Part shown: positions 5,618 to 5,795 of the stretch, in pieces
How positions within the stretch are numbered: the first letter of the stretch is position 1
Layout: every line of letters begins with the position of its first letter
From: an uncultured Acidimicrobiaceae bacterium
Lineage (GTDB): Bacteria > Actinomycetota > Acidimicrobiia > Acidimicrobiales > Ilumatobacteraceae
NCBI GenBank assembly: GCA_903904615.1
Contig: CAIVDG010000306.1
Coordinates: forward strand, 1-5,795
Direction: 5' to 3'
Length of the DNA stretch: 5,795 nucleotides
Notes under the pieces: generated by a model
Databases searched by the model: none
Seen by the model: the letters and a program-made list of their open reading frames with translations, nothing else
What the model was told of the DNA's origin: nothing
Translations under genes and position numbers: made by a program

Positions 5618-5795
5618 CCCTCAGCATTCACGAACTTGTAGCGAAAACAGAAATTGTCGCCACACAGTTTTCCCGGTGCTCACGAGAACAGGCGCTCACG
5701 TATGCATGCGAATGTGTCGCCGACGAAGTTGTGGGCGCACGCGTTATGGATGCCCACGAACTTGATGACTGGTTGCAATCCGTCTGCCACCGCGA
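5614..5795 (+). CDS. Hypothetical protein, N-terminal part (runs off right edge)
   Basis: An ATG at 5614 overlaps the DUF2786 stop codon (ATGA, 5614-5617), and the frame stays open for 60 codons to the window edge, so the 3' end is missing. The visible protein starts MTLSIHELVAKTEIVATQF and appears soluble and helical, with three cysteines at about 22, 33 and 57 (SRCSRE, YACECVAD with a fourth at 35, SVCHR). I do not recognise a family. The 4-nt overlap and lack of an independent Shine-Dalgarno indicate translational coupling to the DUF2786 gene, so the two products may act together; that is an inference. The codon style matches its neighbours. Confidence 0.65.
   Translation, partial: MTLSIHELVAKTEIVATQFSRCSREQALTYACECVADEVVGARVMDAHELDDWLQSVCHR

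Noticed and set aside
5025..5765. A 246-codon plus-strand open frame overlapping the DUF2786 gene
   Set aside because: It is the shifted frame of DUF2786 and runs into the next gene. The product is rich in Cys, His, Thr and Arg with no recognisable domain, whereas the other frame matches a known family.

Overview
The window looks like a chromosomal segment from a moderate-GC actinobacterium, most likely in or near the class Acidimicrobiia. Three things point that way. The lipoprotein signal is followed by CGGDD-S/D/T text typical of actinobacteria. The exported acyltransferase has a Thr/Val/Pro (TTTVP) linker of a kind common in Acidimicrobiia. TANNNT-type promoter boxes lie close enough to start codons to suggest leaderless mRNAs. 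The taxon is an inference from style, not from a marker gene. I see no mobile element, rRNA, tRNA or CRISPR array.

Left part (1-2388, minus strand): a large membrane acyltransferase (acyltransferase_3 plus a C-terminal SGNH domain, OafA/YrhL-like) is followed after 19 nt by a second membrane-protein gene that runs off the left edge and resembles the DUF2157 family. The acyltransferase probably O-acylates a cell-surface glycan.

Centre (2389-4914): a 139-bp divergent intergenic region carries the promoters. It is followed by a compact plus-strand ABC importer operon for a polar amino acid: lipoprotein binding protein, one HisM/GlnP-type permease, and a GlnQ-type ATPase. The binding protein captures substrate outside the membrane, the permease (probably a homodimer) forms the channel, and the ATPase powers it. 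A perfect 16-bp palindrome spans the binding-protein stop codon. The permease and ATPase genes overlap by ATGA.

Right part (4915-5795, plus strand): a DUF2786-family gene begins 25 nt after the ATPase stop, with a promoter-like box placed for a leaderless transcript. It overlaps by ATGA a gene of unknown function that runs off the right edge. Apart from the edge genes and the small regulatory structures, the content is ordinary housekeeping and transport. I did not find a convincing new defence or mobile system.
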